64,000 nucleotides of DNA. It comes from Cyanobacterium aponinum PCC 10605. GTDB lineage: Bacteria > Cyanobacteriota > Cyanobacteriia > Cyanobacteriales > Cyanobacteriaceae. Below, piece after piece: positions 18,859 through 27,152 of the stretch (its first letter is position 1; every line of letters begins with the position of its first letter). Where the stretch lies: contig NC_019776.1 of NCBI RefSeq assembly GCF_000317675.1, forward strand, positions 3,224,001 to 3,288,000, written 5' to 3'. Position numbers and translations under genes: made by a program. The notes beneath the pieces were generated by a model. It was not told the DNA's origin. It made no database searches and saw only the letters and a program-made list of their open reading frames with translations.

Positions 18859-19047
18859 TTAATTAATTTCTACTTCTCCGTCAGATATTTTTCTTTGTAA
18901 ATCTTGCCAAAGTCTAGCTTCTTCAGGAGTAACTTTTTTATCGGCATAGATTTCTCTTTTTATCATTTCACTTTCAGCACGAGATAAAACCCCGTCCGCC
19001 AAAGCATTTTCAATCATTTTTCTTAATTTTTGGGTATCTTCAGACAT
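18859..19047 (-). CDS. Small conserved-looking helical protein
   Basis: 62 residues, highly charged and alpha-helical (MSEDTQKLRKMIENAL, then LSRAESEMIKREIYADKKVTPEEARLWQDLQRKI). The DGVLSRAESEMI pattern recalls the helical TerB-like or EF-hand-like small proteins annotated as hypothetical in many cyanobacteria. It has a good start context (AGGGAAAATATT upstream of ATG on the minus strand) and codon use like its neighbours, so it is probably real. Function unknown. It is convergent with the GT4 gene, and the TnpB element lies just upstream. Confidence 0.6.
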   Translation of the reverse strand: MSEDTQKLRKMIENALADGVLSRAESEMIKREIYADKKVTPEEARLWQDLQRKISDGEVEIN

Positions 19048-19254
19048 AATATTTTCCCTACAAACTAATTATTTTTACCTATTTTCAATATATATGGGAA
19101 AAGAAAAAACAAAATTAAAAATTTTCTTTTGAAGGTTATCTTAATGTGCAAAGAAGACTCCCACTATAAAGCGAGTCCTTAATCTCCCAAATAAATTGAC
19201 ACAAACAAACTATTTTGTACTAATATAAATGGCATAAGAAAACTATTAAGCAAA

Positions 19255-20478
19255 ATGATAGTTCTCGAATATAAGTTAAACGGCAACCAATACCAATATC
19301 AAGCTATTGATTCTGCTATCCGCACGGCTCAATTCATTAGAAATAAAGCCTTGCGGTTGTGGATGGATGGTGAAAAAGTTAATAAATATGACTTAAACAA
19401 GTATTGTGCTGTTTTAGCTCAAGAGTACCCCTTTGCCAGGCAGTTAAATTCTACTGCTAGACAAGCCAGTGCAGAACGGGCTTGGAGTGCCATTTCTCGC
19501 TTCTTTGATAACTGTAAAAAAGGCATTAAAGGCAAGAAAGGCTATCCTAAATTTAAGAAAAACTCTCGTTCAGTGGAATATAAAGATAGTGGCTGGAAGT
19601 TAGACGAAAAAACAAAAAAGCATGTCACCTTTACAGATAAAAAGGGAATTGGCAGACTTAAATTGGTAGGCAGTAGAGATATATATTTCTACAATGCTTC
19701 TGAGATTAAACGAGTACGTCTGGTAAAAAGAGCAGACGGTTACTATTGCCAATTCTCAGTCAAGGTAAATGTGCAGATTGAGACTCAACCGACAAATAAG
19801 GTAATTGGCTTAGATGTAGGCTTGAAAGAGTTTCTAACTGATAGTGAAGGAAACACGGTAGAAAATCCTCGCTTTTTAAGAAAGTCTGAAAAAGCTCTTA
19901 ATCGTGCTAATCGGCAAAAGTCAAAGAAATTTGTCAAAGGTAAAAAACCTCAATCTAATAACTATCACAAAGCTAGAAACCGATATGCCCGTAAACATTT
20001 AAGGGTAAGTAGGCAACGTAAAGAGTTTGCTAAGAGTGTAGCATACTGCGTAATCCATTCTGCCGATTTGGTAGCCTATGAAGATTTAAACGTGAAAGGC
20101 ATGGTAAGGAATCGGAAACTAGCTAAGTCAATCAGCGATGCTGGATGGACTATCTTTAGGGGATGGCTAGAATATTTTGGGCATAAATACGGCAAAATAA
20201 CTGTAGCAGTGCCACCTCATAATACTAGCCAAGATTGTTCTAATTGTGGTCAAAAAGTACAAAAATCTCTGTCAACAAGAACTCATGTTTGTGCTCACTG
20301 TGGACATATTGAAGATAGAGACTCGAATGCGGCGAAAAACATCCTGATAAAAGCATTGCGTACCGTAGGGCATACGGGAACATTCGCTTTGGGAGATTTG
20401 CCCTCTTGGGCGATTGCCGATAGGCTGTCGTCTAACGGCGAGTCGGTGAACAAAGAATCCCCCACTATAGCGACGTAA
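19255..20478 (+). CDS. tnpB: RNA-guided nuclease TnpB (IS200/IS605 family OrfB)
   Basis: 407 residues and intact. It has an N-terminal helix-turn-helix/OrfB region, then a RuvC-like nuclease: D187 in GLDVGLKEF, E276 in VAYEDLNVKGM and the DRD pair (354-356) in EDRDSNAAKN. Between the last two is a CxxC...CxxC zinc ribbon (C328, C331, C346, C349). All catalytic residues are present. Family knowledge: TnpB binds an omega RNA made from the element's 3' end and cuts DNA matching the sequence next to the right end, beside a target-adjacent motif. No TnpA gene accompanies it, so it moves only if helped in trans. It differs strongly from the second TnpB in this window (54352-55578). Confidence 0.93.
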   Translation: MIVLEYKLNGNQYQYQAIDSAIRTAQFIRNKALRLWMDGEKVNKYDLNKYCAVLAQEYPFARQLNSTARQASAERAWSAISRFFDNCKKGIKGKKGYPKFKKNSRSVEYKDSGWKLDEKTKKHVTFTDKKGIGRLKLVGSRDIYFYNASEIKRVRLVKRADGYYCQFSVKVNVQIETQPTNKVIGLDVGLKEFLTDSEGNTVENPRFLRKSEKALNRANRQKSKKFVKGKKPQSNNYHKARNRYARKHLRVSRQRKEFAKSVAYCVIHSADLVAYEDLNVKGMVRNRKLAKSISDAGWTIFRGWLEYFGHKYGKITVAVPPHNTSQDCSNCGQKVQKSLSTRTHVCAHCGHIEDRDSNAAKNILIKALRTVGHTGTFALGDLPSWAIADRLSSNGESVNKESPTIAT

Positions 20479-20503
20479 GGAGCTTAGTGGTGGGAGTGTC
20501 AAA
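20462..20503 (+). ncRNA. Right-end hairpin, probable 3' part of an omega RNA
   Basis: CCACTA and TAGTGG form a six-pair stem across the tnpB stop codon; the sequence then runs TGGGAGTGTCAA. In studied TnpB systems the guide RNA scaffold ends at the element's right end and the next 16-20 bases act as guide. If the end is at 20503, the guide would begin AAAACTGTCG. No transcript evidence is available here, and the 5' end of the RNA is not defined. Confidence 0.45.
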
Positions 20504-20519
20504 AAACTGTCGTAAGAAA

Positions 20520-20660
20520 GAAAAGGGGTAAAAGCAGATAGTTGAAAATTAAGAATTAAGAATTAAAAACTTCGAATACCTGTAGGGGCGAATGGCCATT
20601 CACCCCTACTTCCCCCTCTCACTCCCTCGCCTTATCTTCCTCTCCTCTGAACTCTCAATC
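20520..20660. repeat. Heptamer block in reverse orientation, with palindrome
   Basis: Reads as the reverse of the blocks elsewhere: GAATTAA heptamers first, then TAGGGGCGAATGGCCATTCACCCCTA (20583-20608, near-perfect palindrome with one mismatch), then C-rich CTCCCTC-type runs. It lies between the TnpB element and the 3' end of sir. Confidence 0.65.
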
Positions 20661-20672
20661 CCTATTACTTAT

Positions 20673-22604
20673 TTATTGGTTAGTAAAATAATTTTCCAAA
20701 GCCTCAGATACAATTTGACTCATAGGCTTGTTATCGTTTTTGGAAATGGTTTTTAATTTTTGATACCATTCATCGTTAACACTGATACGATGCTCATTTC
20801 TTGTACCACGAGATTTTTTAGTCGTTTTTTTCATAACATTTTCTTCATTAGGTTGATATTCATTGGCAAAGGTGCGTAAAGCATCAAAGCCGACTCGATG
20901 ACAAAATTGTCCAAAAGTTTCCTTTTTCTTTTTAGAATCACGGAAATAAACCAATAATGGTTCTAAAAATGTTTCTAACTCCGCTATATTTAGTTTATCA
21001 ACATAAGGACGTGCTAAACGGGTTTGATTAGGGCATCCACCTAACCAAATTTGATAGACATTGGGGGAATCTCCCACAAAACCCAATTCTGCCATATAAG
21101 GACGAGCACAACCATTAGGACATCCTGTCATTCTAATGACAAAGGTTTCTTCTGCCATTCCTAATTTAGCTAAGAGGCTGTCAATGCGTGTCAAGATACT
21201 AGGAATAATGCGCTCTGATTCTGTGGTAGCTAATCCGCAGGTAGGTAGTGCAGGACAAGCCATGGCATAGCGGGTAAGATGGTTAACGTTATCAGGATTG
21301 ATTTCTACGCCGTGGGAGAGAAATATTTTTTCGATGTCTTCTTGCCACTGAGGTTCAATTTCATAAATAATGGCATTATGATTGGGGGTTAAACGGGTGG
21401 GTAGTTCATATTTTTCAATGACTTTTTTCAAGGCATTTTTGAGTTGAAAATCTCCCTCATTTTTTACCCTACCATTTTCGATGGAGATACCTAAAAACAG
21501 TTTACCGTCTCCTTGTTCATGCCATCCTAAGTAGTCTTCATATTTCCACTGGGGCAGTTTTTTGAATGGTTTGAGTTTTTTGCCAAAATATTCTTCTACT
21601 TTGTTTCTGAATTTTTCTACGCCCCAATCGTTAATTAAGTATTTTAGACGAGCGTGTCTTCTGTCTGTGCGATCGCCGTAATCCCTTTGGGTAGCAACAA
21701 CGGCTTTAACTAAGTCAAAAACGTCATTTTTAGCGACAAAGCCAATTTCATCGGCGGCTCTAGCAAAAGTTTGTTCTTTACGATGAGTTCTACCGAGTCC
21801 TCCTCCTGCTAAAATATTAAAACCTTGTAATTCGCCTTTTTTATTAGTTATGACAACTAAACTGAGGTCATGGGTATAAATATCAACAGAGTTGTCTCCC
21901 GGCACGGTGACACAGCATTTGAATTTACGGGGCATATAATGAGTGCCATAAATAGGCTCAACGGAGTCGGTAAATATAGTACCATTACCGTTTTTTTGCC
22001 GTGCGGCTTTGACTTCAGGGGCTTCTTCGGCGCTGATGGCTTTTTCTCCATCTAACCAAATTTCATAATAAGCACCTGTTTGGGGGGTCAATAAGTCAGC
22101 AATTTTATCGGCGTATTCCCAAGCTAGTTGATACTCAGGACTATTTTTATAGGGTGCGGGAGGTGCCATAACGTTACGATTCAAATCACCACAAGCCCCT
22201 AAGGTTGATCCCATACTTTTAACAATGTTGGAGATTACTGTTTTGAGATCTTTTTTGAGGATACCGTGAATTTGATAGCCTTGTCTGGTGGTAGTTCTTA
22301 GGGTATGATTGCCGTATTCTTCTGACAATCTTTCTAGGGTCAAATATAGCTGAGGAGGAATAAAACCCCCAGGGCTACGGGTGCGCAACATAAACTGATA
22401 ATCTTTTTCTTGTCCTTTTTTACGATTATCTCGATTATCTTGTTGATAAGAGCCGTGAAATTTAAGAATTTGAATCCCGTCTTCGCTGAAATGAGTTGTA
22501 TCTAATTGTAATTCAGTTAAGATCGGTTCTCTTAAAAAATTGCTCTTTTCTTTTAAACTTTCTACTTTTGAAGGTTTTTTTTGCGCGGTGGCACGATTAC
22601 TCAT
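20673..22604 (-). CDS. sir: Ferredoxin-dependent sulfite reductase with C-terminal ribbon-helix-helix-like tail
   Basis: 643 residues. It reduces sulfite to sulfide with six electrons from ferredoxin, using siroheme and a 4Fe-4S cluster. The substrate/siroheme region includes [10 protein letters not shown] and [11 protein letters not shown]. The cluster ligands lie in [17 protein letters not shown] and [12 protein letters not shown], with [13 protein letters not shown] after them. The Sir core ends near residue 590. The final 50 or so residues begin with a basic [11 protein letters not shown] and then [18 protein letters not shown] and [14 protein letters not shown], which looks like a strand-helix-helix DNA-binding domain. 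Plant Sir proteins bind plastid DNA, so the tail may do the same; that is inference. The gene is divergent from feoA. Confidence 0.93.
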   Translation of the reverse strand: MSNRATAQKKPSKVESLKEKSNFLREPILTELQLDTTHFSEDGIQILKFHGSYQQDNRDNRKKGQEKDYQFMLRTRSPGGFIPPQLYLTLERLSEEYGNHTLRTTTRQGYQIHGILKKDLKTVISNIVKSMGSTLGACGDLNRNVMAPPAPYKNSPEYQLAWEYADKIADLLTPQTGAYYEIWLDGEKAISAEEAPEVKAARQKNGNGTIFTDSVEPIYGTHYMPRKFKCCVTVPGDNSVDIYTHDLSLVVITNKKGELQGFNILAGGGLGRTHRKEQTFARAADEIGFVAKNDVFDLVKAVVATQRDYGDRTDRRHARLKYLINDWGVEKFRNKVEEYFGKKLKPFKKLPQWKYEDYLGWHEQGDGKLFLGISIENGRVKNEGDFQLKNALKKVIEKYELPTRLTPNHNAIIYEIEPQWQEDIEKIFLSHGVEINPDNVNHLTRYAMACPALPTCGLATTESERIIPSILTRIDSLLAKLGMAEETFVIRMTGCPNGCARPYMAELGFVGDSPNVYQIWLGGCPNQTRLARPYVDKLNIAELETFLEPLLVYFRDSKKKKETFGQFCHRVGFDALRTFANEYQPNEENVMKKTTKKSRGTRNEHRISVNDEWYQKLKTISKNDNKPMSQIVSEALENYFTNQ

Positions 22605-22711
22605 TATATTTTTTCTGTTTAGTTCTCATACTTATTTCATTTTAATGCGATCGCTTCTTAGTATGCAAAAATAAAATATTAGTTTTAAAAAGTAACTACC
22701 TTGCCAAAATA

Positions 22712-22984
22712 ATGATGAAATCAAATAATAATATTCCTTTGACCAATTTAGAATGTGGAAAAACAGCTATCATTAACCAGATTATCACCGGTATTCATGG
22801 TCAAGCCTTAACCACTCGTTTTCAGTCTCTTGGTTTAGTATCGGGAAAAAAGGTGAAAGTAATTCGTAAATCTTGGTTGGGGGGAACTCTCCATGTTAAA
22901 GTTGGTAGTACAACTGCGATCGCACTTCGTTCTCAAGAGGCGGATTTAGTATTAGTCAATAATCCTGAAAAAGGGAAAGAGTAA
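22712..22984 (+). CDS. feoA: FeoA-domain protein (ferrous iron transport)
   Basis: 90 residues with one SH3-like FeoA domain: LTNLECGKTAIINQI, then RFQSLGLVSGKKVKVIRKSWLGGTLHVKVGSTTAIALRSQEADLVLV. FeoA is a small cytosolic partner that supports the FeoB ferrous-iron channel. No feoB follows; the gene is alone, and downstream is a 282-bp MITE composite. A second-site feoB may lie elsewhere in the genome. The start at ATG 22712 could also be the next codon, ATG 22715. Confidence 0.85.
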   Translation: MMKSNNNIPLTNLECGKTAIINQIITGIHGQALTTRFQSLGLVSGKKVKVIRKSWLGGTLHVKVGSTTAIALRSQEADLVLVNNPEKGKE

Positions 22985-22999
22985 GGGCAAAGGTAAATA

Positions 23000-23281
23000 A
23001 CATCAGTTTGGTTTAAGAATACCCGATAAGGTTAGGTGTCAGGTGTCAGGTTGCAGGTGGTAGGGGATGGGGGGATGGGGTGATGAGGGGAAAGGGGGAA
23101 ACAAGTAATAAATAATAAATAAGTAATAAGTATTCGTGGTTTTTCATTCTTAATTCTTAATTCTTAATTCTTAACTATTTAACGTCAGTTTGCATTAGGG
23201 CAATTTTATCGTTATTTCTAAGAAGCTATAAGGTTTCCTGACTACGAGTTGGGATGCTTTCAGCTTATCCAAAACTCAGGT
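23000..23281. repeat. 282-bp composite MITE with TAAATA target duplication
   Basis: Begins ACATCAGTTTGG and ends CCAAAACTCAGGT, imperfect inverted ends of the ACCTcAGTTCGG family. It is flanked by direct TAAATA copies at 22994-22999 and 23282-23287. The left part has the GTTTAAGAATA, CCGATAAGGTTAGG and GTGTCAGG heptamer module; the middle holds G-rich runs and TTAATTC heptamers. The right 100 bp (23182-23281) is the same unit as at 11128 and 36299. No ORF is inside. Confidence 0.75.
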
Positions 23282-23392
23282 TAAATAGTGAATAGTTGAT
23301 AATTAATAACTTCTAACTCTTAACACAATACCCCGAACTCATTACTTGTTTCTCCCCAATACACTAATACCCCAATACCCCAAATGTCCAAT

Positions 23393-24115
23393 CTAATAAG
23401 CACCATTATTTTGAGGAAAAAGAACAACCCCAATAGTTTTAATAATAATCCACAGGTCTAAAAGCCAATTATGATGATTGACATAGTAAACGTCTATTAA
23501 GACTCTTTGAGGATAGGGTATGTCATTTCTACCAGAAACTTGCCATAAGCCTGTTATACCGGGTTTGACGGTTAAAACTCGTTCCATTTTACTACCGTAC
23601 TTATGCAGCTCATCAGGAACAAGAGGGCGAGGACCTACCACACTCATATCCCCCATTAAAACGTTCCAGAATTGGGGAAATTCATCAAGGCTAGTCAAGC
23701 GTAAAAATTTGCCAATCCATGTGATACGAGGATCTTCTTTTAGCTTAAAATTTTCTTCAAATTCCCTTCTTTTTTCTGGGCATTCCGCTAACATCTTTTC
23801 TAAAACTTGATCTGCATTAACTACCATTGTACGGAATTTAATACATTTAAAATGCCGATAATTTTTTCCAACTCTTTCTTGGGCATAGAAAATAGGTCCG
23901 GGAGAGCTAAGGGCAACCAAGATGGCAAGAATTGCATATAGAGGGGAAAATAGAATTAATACCGAAGCCGAAAAGACAATGTCAAAGGTTCGTTTGTAGA
24001 ATTCTCTAGTAAATTTAATGCGATCGCGGTTTGACTGACGAGAGAGACGAATTAATCCCCGTCTTGCCAAACTTTGAATTACTTTTACAGAGACAAGTTG
24101 GCTATTTGCTGTCAT
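23393..24115 (-). CDS. Bacterial sugar transferase (polyprenyl-phosphate hexose-1-phosphate transferase)
   Basis: 240 residues, the size of the catalytic core of WcaJ/ExoY-like enzymes without the long N-terminal membrane domain. One membrane-inserted hairpin helix (RTFDIVFSASVLILFSPLYAILAILVALSSPGPIFYAQERVG) is followed by the active-site region FKCIKFRTM, the motif LTSLDEFPQFWNVLMGDMSVVGPRPLVPDEL and KPGITGLWQVSGRND. It primes exopolysaccharide synthesis by moving a hexose-1-phosphate to a polyprenyl phosphate. About 130 bases upstream on the same strand is a GT4 gene, so the two probably serve one pathway. Sugar specificity is unknown. Confidence 0.92.
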   Translation of the reverse strand: MTANSQLVSVKVIQSLARRGLIRLSRQSNRDRIKFTREFYKRTFDIVFSASVLILFSPLYAILAILVALSSPGPIFYAQERVGKNYRHFKCIKFRTMVVNADQVLEKMLAECPEKRREFEENFKLKEDPRITWIGKFLRLTSLDEFPQFWNVLMGDMSVVGPRPLVPDELHKYGSKMERVLTVKPGITGLWQVSGRNDIPYPQRVLIDVYYVNHHNWLLDLWIIIKTIGVVLFPQNNGAY

Positions 24116-24245
24116 GTTTCTCCTTCACTTCACACCATAAATAATTACAGATACGGAAAATTGTCTGGTAGGACAATTATTATGATCTGTTCTGTTTTTC
24201 GATTTTAATTTTGTGTTTTATTATTTAGTATTATGACCAGAAAAT

Positions 24246-25391
24246 TCAATTTTTAAACCTTATGAGTGCAAAATTTTGACAACATTGGTCAAAAAAAGCA
24301 AGATAATCTTGTTTAAATGTTTCAGCACTGAACTTTTCAGCTTGGATACGAGCATTTTCTGGTTTAAATTCCTTCTCTAATATAGTAAAAGTTTTTACCC
24401 CTTCGAGCAAACCTTCTACTGTTTGAGGAGAAAATAATATTCCTGTACCCTGTTGACTATTCTCTCTCATGTCAATAACTGTTTCTAATGCACCTCCCCC
24501 ACCATAAGCAATCACGGGAGTTCCACAGGCTTGGGCTTCAACAATGGCAATGCCAAAGTCTTCACAGGCGGCATAAATAAAGGCTTTAGCGTTGGACATA
24601 TATTCTTTTAACGTCTTGTCGTTCACTGAACCTAAAAGAGTAATATTCGGTTTAGCGATCGCTCTTATATAGTCCATTTCTGCTCCTTCTCCAATTACCA
24701 CAAGGGGTAAACCGTTACGGTTAAAAGCCTCCACAATCATACTGACTTTTTTGTAACTAACCAGACGGGAAACGGTGAGATAATAATCAGATTTTTCTGC
24801 TTTGAAGGGAAATTGGGAAACTTGTACAGGGGGATAAATTACTTTTGCCTGACGACGATAACAACGCCAAATTCTTCTTGCTGTGTGATGGGAATTAGCA
24901 ATAAAAAAATCTACTCGATTAGCAGAGATGACATCCCATTGGCGTAATTGATGGAGTAAATAACGGGTAAAAATGCCCTGAATCCCTTTTCCTGCAGGGG
25001 TGCGATCGAGATAATCAAAAGTTAAATCCCAAGCATATCGCATCGGAGTGTGGCAGTAACATATATGAGGTTGATCGGGACGGGTAATCACTCCTTTAGC
25101 CACCGCATGGGAGGAAGATAATACCACATCATACTCAGTAAGGTTGAGTTGTTCAATGGCAAGGGGTAACAGAGGTAAATATTTCTGCACACCGTTGCCA
25201 CTAAAAGGAAAGTGTTGCAAAAAAGTAGTTTTTATTTCTCTCTGATACAGATAACTATGGGGATTCACCGATTCAAAGTCAATGAGGGCAAAAACTTGAG
25301 CATCAATAAACTGTAAAATTTCCTTGACTACTAATTCTGAACCTCCCGTTGCTTTTGGGGTAAGCCATTCATGTACCAGAGCGATTTTCAT
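24246..25391 (-). CDS. GT4-family glycosyltransferase
   Basis: 381 residues, GT-B fold. The N-terminal MKIALVHEWLTPKATGGSELVV is a normal GT4 acceptor-domain start. CYCHTPMRYAWDL and ANSHHTARRIWRCYRRQAKVIYPPV lie mid-protein. The donor domain has YLTVSRLVSYKKVSMIVEAF, VVIGEG and the EX7E motif in CEDFGIAIVEAQACGTPVIAYGGGG. It lies between ssb and the sugar transferase gene on the same strand, starting 6 bases beyond the ssb stop, so an ssb-GT4-sugar-transferase transcript is possible. Its likely job is an early step of exopolysaccharide assembly. Confidence 0.88.
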   Translation of the reverse strand: MKIALVHEWLTPKATGGSELVVKEILQFIDAQVFALIDFESVNPHSYLYQREIKTTFLQHFPFSGNGVQKYLPLLPLAIEQLNLTEYDVVLSSSHAVAKGVITRPDQPHICYCHTPMRYAWDLTFDYLDRTPAGKGIQGIFTRYLLHQLRQWDVISANRVDFFIANSHHTARRIWRCYRRQAKVIYPPVQVSQFPFKAEKSDYYLTVSRLVSYKKVSMIVEAFNRNGLPLVVIGEGAEMDYIRAIAKPNITLLGSVNDKTLKEYMSNAKAFIYAACEDFGIAIVEAQACGTPVIAYGGGGALETVIDMRENSQQGTGILFSPQTVEGLLEGVKTFTILEKEFKPENARIQAEKFSAETFKQDYLAFFDQCCQNFALIRFKN

Positions 25392-25397
25392 TAATGA

Positions 25398-25754
25398 TTA
25401 AAAATTATCGTTGTTTTGGTTATAGTTTTCATTGTCTCGTTTTGACCCCAATAAATCAAGTTTATCCACTCTAATTACTGGTTTAGAACGATTTTCCCCA
25501 GTGGTGCGATCGCTCCAAGTATCAATTTTTAAAGAACCTTGCACACCGATTAAACTACCTTTTTTGGCGTAATTAGCCGCAACTTCTGCGGTTTTGCCCC
25601 AGATTTCTAACTCGAACCAATCGGGGGGATCATCTTTTTTTGTTGGACGATTAACCGCCAAAGTAAGACGACATTTGACCGAACCTGAATCAAAATAGCG
25701 AATTTCGGGATCTGTCCCTGTTCTTCCTACTAAATGTACTATATTTAAGCTCAT
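25398..25754 (-). CDS. ssb: Single-stranded DNA-binding protein
   Basis: 118 residues, one OB-fold domain: MSLNIVHLVGRTGTDPEIRYFDSGSVKCRLTLAV, then WFELEIWGKTAEVAANYAKKGSLIGVQGSLKIDTW. It coats single-stranded DNA in replication and repair. The tail NENYNQNNDNF is acidic/Asn-rich but lacks the DDDIPF-type end that recruits partners in E. coli SSB; short tails like this are common in cyanobacterial SSBs. The gene is divergent from pdhB across 125 bases. Confidence 0.92.
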   Translation of the reverse strand: MSLNIVHLVGRTGTDPEIRYFDSGSVKCRLTLAVNRPTKKDDPPDWFELEIWGKTAEVAANYAKKGSLIGVQGSLKIDTWSDRTTGENRSKPVIRVDKLDLLGSKRDNENYNQNNDNF

Positions 25755-25879
25755 ACTAGGTAACTATGTACTAAACAAATATCATATTAGCATATAATTC
25801 CAATTATCTTCAGGTTGTGAAAAAATGATAAGATCATCTTTGCTGTAAATATTAAAAATTAGTATATAAAGGAATATAG

Positions 25880-26863
25880 ATGGCAGAAACATTAATGTTT
25901 AATGCTTTGCGTCAAGCTATCGATGAAGAAATGGCAAGAGATGACAAAGTATTTGTTTTAGGTGAAGATGTGGGTCATTATGGTGGATCATACAAAGTAA
26001 CGAAAGGTTTATATCAGAAATACGGAGAATTTAGGGTTTTAGATACCCCCATTGCAGAAAATAGCTTTACAGGAATGGCAGTTGGTGCGGCAATGACAGG
26101 ATTACGCCCTATTATTGAAGGGATGAACATGGGTTTTCTTCTTCTTGCTTTTAACCAAATTGCGAATAATGCTGGGATGGTACGTTATACTTCTGGAGGT
26201 AACTTTAAAATTCCTACAGTGATTAGAGGTCCTGGAGGGGTAGGCAGACAATTAGGTGCAGAACATTCTCAACGCTTAGAAGCCTATTTTCAGGCTGTAC
26301 CGGGCTTAAAAATTGTTGCTTGTTCTACTGCTTACAACGCTAAGGGTTTAATGAAATCTGCCATTAGAGATGATAACCCAGTACTGTTTTTTGAACACGT
26401 TTTATTATACAACCTAAAAGAGAACTTACCAGATTACGAATATACTCTACCTTTAGATAAAGCAGAAATAGTTAGAGAGGGTAAAGACGTTACTATTCTG
26501 ACTTATTCTCGCATGAGACATCACTGTTTACAGGCTTTAAAACAATTGGAAAAAGATGGTTATGATCCGGAAATCATTGACTTAATTTCCTTGAAGCCTT
26601 TAGACATGGAAACCATTGGTGAATCTGTGCGTAAAACTCATAAAGTCATTATTGTAGAAGAATGTATGAAAACAGGAGGAATTGGTGCGGAGTTAACTGC
26701 TTCAATTAATGATCAATTATTTGATGAATTAGATGCTCCCGTTATTCGTCTCTCATCTCAAGATATTCCCACTCCTTATAATGGAACTTTAGAGCGTTTA
26801 ACCATCGTACAACCAGAACAAATTGTCGATGCGGTACGTAAGATTATGAATAATCAGGTTTAG
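25880..26863 (+). CDS. pdhB: Pyruvate dehydrogenase E1 component, beta subunit
   Basis: 327 residues. With the alpha subunit it decarboxylates pyruvate on thiamine diphosphate and passes the acetyl group to lipoyl-E2. Visible are [21 protein letters not shown], the [25 protein letters not shown] region with the conserved Glu that activates [18 protein letters not shown], and the transketolase C-terminal domain ([34 protein letters not shown]). AAAGGA seven bases upstream fits a ribosome-binding site. The alpha subunit gene is elsewhere, as is usual in cyanobacteria. Confidence 0.95.
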   Translation: MAETLMFNALRQAIDEEMARDDKVFVLGEDVGHYGGSYKVTKGLYQKYGEFRVLDTPIAENSFTGMAVGAAMTGLRPIIEGMNMGFLLLAFNQIANNAGMVRYTSGGNFKIPTVIRGPGGVGRQLGAEHSQRLEAYFQAVPGLKIVACSTAYNAKGLMKSAIRDDNPVLFFEHVLLYNLKENLPDYEYTLPLDKAEIVREGKDVTILTYSRMRHHCLQALKQLEKDGYDPEIIDLISLKPLDMETIGESVRKTHKVIIVEECMKTGGIGAELTASINDQLFDELDAPVIRLSSQDIPTPYNGTLERLTIVQPEQIVDAVRKIMNNQV

Positions 26864-26879
26864 GGGTTAGAGGTTCGGA

Positions 26880-27110
26880 GTTAAGATAAAAAAGGGCACA
26901 GGGCAAACCCCCCTTTATCCCCCTATCGAGGGGGGAGGGCAATGGTAAATAGTGTTGGGGTGAATAGTGAATAGTGAATAATTGATAATGCTAATGATTA
27001 ATTACTCCCCTAAACCTGACACCTGACACCTGCAACCTGAAACCTAAACTCCCTGACATCTACCCTTATCCAATATTTTTAAACCGAACTAAGGTTAACT
27101 ATTCACTATC
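26880..27110. repeat. Repeat block in reverse orientation, pdhB-secD gap
   Basis: Has a hairpin-like CCCCCTTTATCCCCC / GAGGGGGG stretch near 26907-26939, GTGAATA heptamers, then ACACCTG/CAACCTG/AAACCTG heptamers and ends CCTTATCCAATATTTTT and ACCGAACTAAGGTTAAC. That end is the reverse complement of the MITE left end seen at 29645 and 62449. No partner end with a target duplication was found. Confidence 0.65.
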
Positions 27111-27152
27111 TTCACCAGAAGATTTTAAACATAAACTAGCTTATTTATATAA

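Larger units (their letters stand above)
19150..20505 (+). mobile_element. TnpB-only IS200/IS605-type element (boundaries approximate)
   Basis: A single tnpB gene flanked by subterminal hairpins and without a tnpA transposase gene. On the left, GACTC (19156-19160) and GAGTC (19173-19177) can pair. On the right, CCACTA (20462-20467) pairs with TAGTGG (20485-20490), spanning the tnpB stop codon. This is the usual ISC/IS200-605 plan: no terminal inverted repeats, hairpins near both ends. The ends are not exact because no empty site is visible. The right end is probably around GTGTCAA at 20497-20503, by comparison with the GTTCA end of the other TnpB element. It sits between two minus-strand genes and disrupts neither. 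Confidence 0.75.

Noticed and set aside
21857-22055. Short ORFs on both strands inside sir
   Set aside because: Shadow frames of a secure gene.
22605-22711. NtcA- or CysR/CbbR-type sites in the sir-feoA divergent region
   Set aside because: No GTA-N8-TAC or clear LysR-type dyad was found; only a GCGATCGC octamer is present.
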